Below, one piece after another: positions 5,106 to 7,044 of a DNA stretch of 7,044 nucleotides. This DNA comes from an uncultured cyanobacterium (GTDB lineage: Bacteria; Cyanobacteriota; Cyanobacteriia; PCC-6307; Cyanobiaceae). The stretch spans positions 1 to 7,044 of the forward strand of contig CAIOXF010000024.1 of assembly GCA_903862155.1 (NCBI GenBank), read 5' to 3'. The translations under genes were made by a program, and so were the position numbers. The notes beneath the pieces were generated by a model. It was not told where the DNA came from and ran no database searches. It saw only the letters and a list, made by a program, of their open reading frames with translations. The stretch's first letter is position 1. The number at the start of each line of letters is the position of its first letter.

Positions 5106-6040
5106 CCCACGGCCAGGGCTTCCAGCGCCTGGGGCGCCATGCCCAGCTGGGGCGATTCAGCGAACACCTCGGCGGCATTGTTGGGGCTTTCCTGCAGCCG
5201 CACCTTGTGCAGGGCAGCGCCGGTGGCAGCGATCGGGCCGCTGAGCAGATCGGCGATGTGGAGCGCGATGTTCTCGGCCGTCGGCACGGTGGTGGCGAAG
5301 TGGGCCACGTCCTTGTTCAGGAAGGTGTGGTCGAAGGGCTCCACCACCAGGTCAGCCACCAGCTGCTGGAGGGCCGCCAGGTCGCACACCATGCCGGTGC
5401 GGGGATCAATGCGGCCGCGCACAGTGACATCGAGCAGGTAGTTGTGGCCGTGGCCATGGGGCCGCGCGCACTTGCCGTAGATGGCGTCGTTCTCCTCGGG
5501 GGAGAGCTCGGGGCGGGCGAGGCGATGGGCCGCGGCGAAGTGGGTGCGGATCGAGAGGAAAGCTTCCATGGAGTCGTCGAGCACGTCGGCCCAGAGATCG
5601 GGTTGTTCGTAGAGGCGCAGGCCCATCACAGGCAGGTGGGGCGCCAGGCGCCGCCAGATCGCCAGGCAGAGGGCTTCGGTGGTGGGGAGCATGCCCTCGG
5701 GCCGCTCCAGGTCGAACTCCGGCCAGGCCTCGTTGAGGAAGCGGAAGTCGAGCTGGCCGGTGACCTCATGGCGAATGGCGTGCTTCACCTCGGAGAGGTT
5801 GAGCACCATCCCATCGGCATCGAGCGGGCCGCCCATCGCCACGATCAGCTCGTAGTTGTGGCCATGGCCCGGCGCCAGGCTGCAGGGCCCGAACCGGGCG
5901 CGGTTGTCGTCGGCCGAGAGCTCGGGCAGCCAGTAGCGATGGCTGGCACTGAAGGTGGCCCGCCGGGTGATCACGCAGGGGCGTCCCCGGCCGTGTGCTG
6001 CTGGGGCTGCGGTCATCCAGGAGTTGTTGGGGTTCTTCAT
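5102..6040 (-). CDS. Tandem two-domain 6-pyruvoyl/6-carboxy-tetrahydropterin synthase family protein
   Basis: This 312-residue protein has two PTPS/QueD-fold domains, about 20-150 and 160-305, whereas usual members are single domains of 120-150 residues. Each half carries the zinc-site histidines (H34, H59, H61; H172, H197, H199) and a cysteine spaced CxxxxxHGH (C53; C191), the spacing of 6-pyruvoyl-tetrahydropterin synthases and not the CxxxHGH of QueD. The second half has the catalytic Asp-His pair (D237-H238, FDHTFLN) and the pterin-anchoring glutamate (E284, QESPNN). The first half has D98-F99 (LDFRFLN), so it lacks the catalytic histidine, but keeps a glutamate at 145. The family converts 7,8-dihydroneopterin triphosphate to a reduced pterin, leading to biopterin-type cofactors or, for QueD, to queuosine. 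The ATG at 6040 gives the longest form. An ATG at 6016 (MTAAPAAHG) is equally possible and would widen the promoter space. The stop overlaps the reductase start. Confidence 0.88.
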   Translation of the reverse strand: MKNPNNSWMTAAPAAHGRGRPCVITRRATFSASHRYWLPELSADDNRARFGPCSLAPGHGHNYELIVAMGGPLDADGMVLNLSEVKHAIRHEVTGQLDFRFLNEAWPEFDLERPEGMLPTTEALCLAIWRRLAPHLPVMGLRLYEQPDLWADVLDDSMEAFLSIRTHFAAAHRLARPELSPEENDAIYGKCARPHGHGHNYLLDVTVRGRIDPRTGMVCDLAALQQLVADLVVEPFDHTFLNKDVAHFATTVPTAENIALHIADLLSGPIAATGAALHKVRLQESPNNAAEVFAESPQLGMAPQALEALAVG

Positions 6041-6072
6041 CCTAGAAACGGCCTTGGAACGGCTGTCGCCCG
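6041..6072. promoter_or_regulatory. 32-bp divergent spacer between the pterin synthase and aroK
   Basis: The region is too short for two full promoters. Overlapping -10-like hexamers can be seen: TAGGAT on the minus strand (6039-6044) and TAGAAA on the plus strand (6043-6048), each four of six to consensus. Use of the minus-strand one would require the pterin synthase to start at the internal ATG at 6016. Neither aroK nor the synthase has a clear ribosome site. This is speculative. Confidence 0.25.
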
Positions 6073-6699
6073 ATGAGCACCCCCACCCATGGCGCCCTGG
6101 CGCGGCGGCTGGAAGGCCTGAACATCTATTTGGTGGGCATGATGGGCGCCGGGAAAAGCGCCGCCGGCCGCCCCCTCGCCGAGGCCCTCGGCTATCGCTT
6201 CCTCGATGCCGATACGGCCCTGGAGCAGGTGGCCGGCCGCACCATCCCGGAGGTTTTTGCCAGCGACGGGGAAGCGGGGTTCCGCGCCCTGGAAACGGCG
6301 GTGCTCGGGCAGATCACGGGCTGGCATTCGCTCGTGGTGGCCACCGGCGGCGGGGTGGTGACCCAACCCGAGAACTGGGGCCACCTGCGCCAGGGCCTGG
6401 TGGTGTGGCTCGATGCGCCCGCAGATCTGCTGCTGGAGCGCCTCAGCAGTGATCCCACGCCGCGGCCCCTGATGCAGGCCGCCGATCGCGAAGCCCGGCT
6501 GCACGCCCTACTGGATCAGCGCCGTCCCCTCTACGGCCAGGCCGACCTGCGCGTGCTCCAGAGCGGCGAAGGGCCGGAGGACGTGGCCCTGCAAGTGCTG
6601 AACGCAATCCCTTCGATCCTCAAGGAGCGCGAAGCCCCGCCGGAGCAGCCGGTGATGCTGCAGAACGCCGAGGGACACATCACGCCGTCGCTGAACTAG
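6073..6699 (+). CDS. aroK: Shikimate kinase
   Basis: This 208-residue cytosolic enzyme phosphorylates shikimate to shikimate 3-phosphate with ATP, the fifth step of chorismate and aromatic amino acid synthesis. The Walker A loop is GMMGAGKS (22-29). D45-A-D47 supplies the magnesium- and shikimate-binding aspartates, R71 in GFRALE and the G92-G93-G94 turn line the shikimate pocket, R131 in the PRPLM lid contacts ATP, and the R150-R151 pair precedes the final helix. All key residues are present. The length exceeds the usual 170-180 because of a 15-residue N-terminal lead and a C-terminal tail from about 186 that is probably disordered. The ATG at 6073 is the only start that leaves room before the P-loop. 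It is divergent from the pterin synthase and stands eight bases from the convergent CRR7 gene. Confidence 0.96.
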   Translation: MSTPTHGALARRLEGLNIYLVGMMGAGKSAAGRPLAEALGYRFLDADTALEQVAGRTIPEVFASDGEAGFRALETAVLGQITGWHSLVVATGGGVVTQPENWGHLRQGLVVWLDAPADLLLERLSSDPTPRPLMQAADREARLHALLDQRRPLYGQADLRVLQSGEGPEDVALQVLNAIPSILKEREAPPEQPVMLQNAEGHITPSLN

Positions 6700-6707
6700 G
6701 CACCGGC

Positions 6708-6971
6708 TCAGGCATCGGGGGGCTCCAGCCGCACGGCAAACCACTGGACCGCCAGACCGGGCTCCAACTCCAGCTCACAAGCCGTTTCCAGCAACCGCTC
6801 GGCACGGGCCTGGGCCGTGGGCAGATCAGCCAGATCTGCAGGCACCTCCGCCATCGATTCCAGCTGGCCGGCCAGCCAGGTGAGGGTGTCGGCCGCCGGG
6901 AGGATCCGCTCGCCGCAGGTGGGATCGAGCACCACGTAATGATCGAGCTCCCGCAGCAGGGGATCAGACAT
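6708..6971 (-). CDS. CRR7-like protein (chlororespiratory reduction 7, NDH-1 assembly)
   Basis: This 87-residue soluble protein begins MSDPLLRELDHYVVLDP and ends with LETACELELEPG, then VQWFAVRLEPPDA. The YVVL start, the middle LPTAQARAERL helix and the QWFAVRLE end are the blocks I associate with CRR7. In plant chloroplasts CRR7 is needed for assembly of the NDH-1-like complex that runs cyclic electron flow. The cyanobacterial homologues are less studied. The ATG at 6971 is preferred over one at 6995 because it has GAGGG (complement of 6980-6984) eight bases upstream and because the extra residues (MDATRAVA) read through the start of the divergent gene. Its start codon shares the palindrome CATG with the start codon of that gene. 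Convergent with aroK, with an eight-base gap. Confidence 0.72.
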   Translation of the reverse strand: MSDPLLRELDHYVVLDPTCGERILPAADTLTWLAGQLESMAEVPADLADLPTAQARAERLLETACELELEPGLAVQWFAVRLEPPDA

Positions 6972-7044
6972 GGCCACAGCCCTCGTGGCATCCATCCTGA
7001 CGGCGCTGCTGACGCTGCTGCCGGCCCGCGCCGCCGACTGGCCC
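6970..7044 (+). CDS. Exported protein, N-terminal fragment (possible DUF6816-type)
   Basis: Only 25 residues are visible before the window ends. They form a textbook signal peptide: MATALVAS, a leucine-rich core (ILTALLTLL), and PARA as the cleavage site before ADWP. The ATG at 6970 has AGGGG at 6958-6962 with seven bases between, a good ribosome site. The frame stays open to the right edge. In picocyanobacteria the aroK neighbourhood often carries an exported protein formerly labelled POLO-box duplicated region (DUF6816), with a tryptophan-rich start after the signal peptide. The ADWP here fits, but too little is present to be sure. The start codon overlaps that of the divergent CRR7 gene. 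Confidence 0.6.
   Translation, partial: MATALVASILTALLTLLPARAADWP

Noticed and set aside
5207..6076. A 289-codon plus-strand open frame opposite the pterin synthase
   Set aside because: It is the mirror of a two-domain enzyme whose active-site residues are readable on the minus strand. Its translation (many HHQ, GGG and AVA runs) has no family features.
1..7044. Search for CRISPR arrays, insertion sequences, toxin-antitoxin pairs, phage genes or tRNAs
   Set aside because: No repeat-spacer pattern, terminal inverted repeats with a transposase, small toxin pairs or cloverleaf-like sequence were seen. The window reads as ordinary, tightly packed core chromosome.

Overview
The window looks like chromosomal DNA from a GC-rich unicellular cyanobacterium of the Synechococcus/Cyanobium (picocyanobacterial) type. 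The evidence is a 30-residue protein that reads as cytochrome b6f subunit PetL, a small protein that reads as CRR7 (an NDH-1 assembly factor found only in oxygenic phototrophs), a two-domain pterin synthase next to shikimate kinase, and several small cyanobacterium-type conserved proteins. Two HIP1 octamers (GCGATCGC) fit this. No rRNA, tRNA, CRISPR array, insertion sequence or phage gene is visible, and no gene stands out by composition. The assignment comes from reading the proteins, not from a database search.

Layout, left to right. The 3' part of an MFS exporter gene (+, open at the left edge) converges on petL (-), overlapping it by 14 bp inside a perfect stem-loop. An 80-bp divergent spacer separates petL from a complete cobalamin-binding radical SAM gene (+, 535 aa). 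That gene ends with its stop codon overlapping the stop of a small DUF4346-type gene (-), which in turn overlaps by 53 bp the 3' end of a FemAB-like GNAT gene (-). A 59-bp divergent spacer follows, then a small exported four-cysteine protein (+). Its stop overlaps that of a RibD-C-type reductase (-). The reductase start overlaps the stop of an upstream two-domain 6-pyruvoyl/6-carboxy-tetrahydropterin synthase (-) in a TTGA junction. A 32-bp spacer leads divergently to aroK (+), which converges with an 8-bp gap on the CRR7 gene (-). The start codon of CRR7 overlaps the start codon of a divergent exported protein (+) that runs off the right edge.

The clearest functional unit is the pterin synthase and RibD-like reductase pair. 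It is translationally coupled and would suit pterin synthesis followed by reduction. The GNAT/DUF4346 pair is a second probable operon. The B12 radical SAM enzyme stands alone and its substrate cannot be read from the sequence. The packing is very tight: neighbouring genes repeatedly share start or stop codons, there is no gene-free stretch longer than about 80 bp, and divergent promoters must be tiny or lie inside coding sequence. I see no defence system or mobile island. The observations most worth a second look are the asymmetric active sites of the tandem pterin synthase, the uncharacterised reductase coupled to it, the shared CATG start codons, and a 17-bp tandem duplication that extends the reductase C-terminus.
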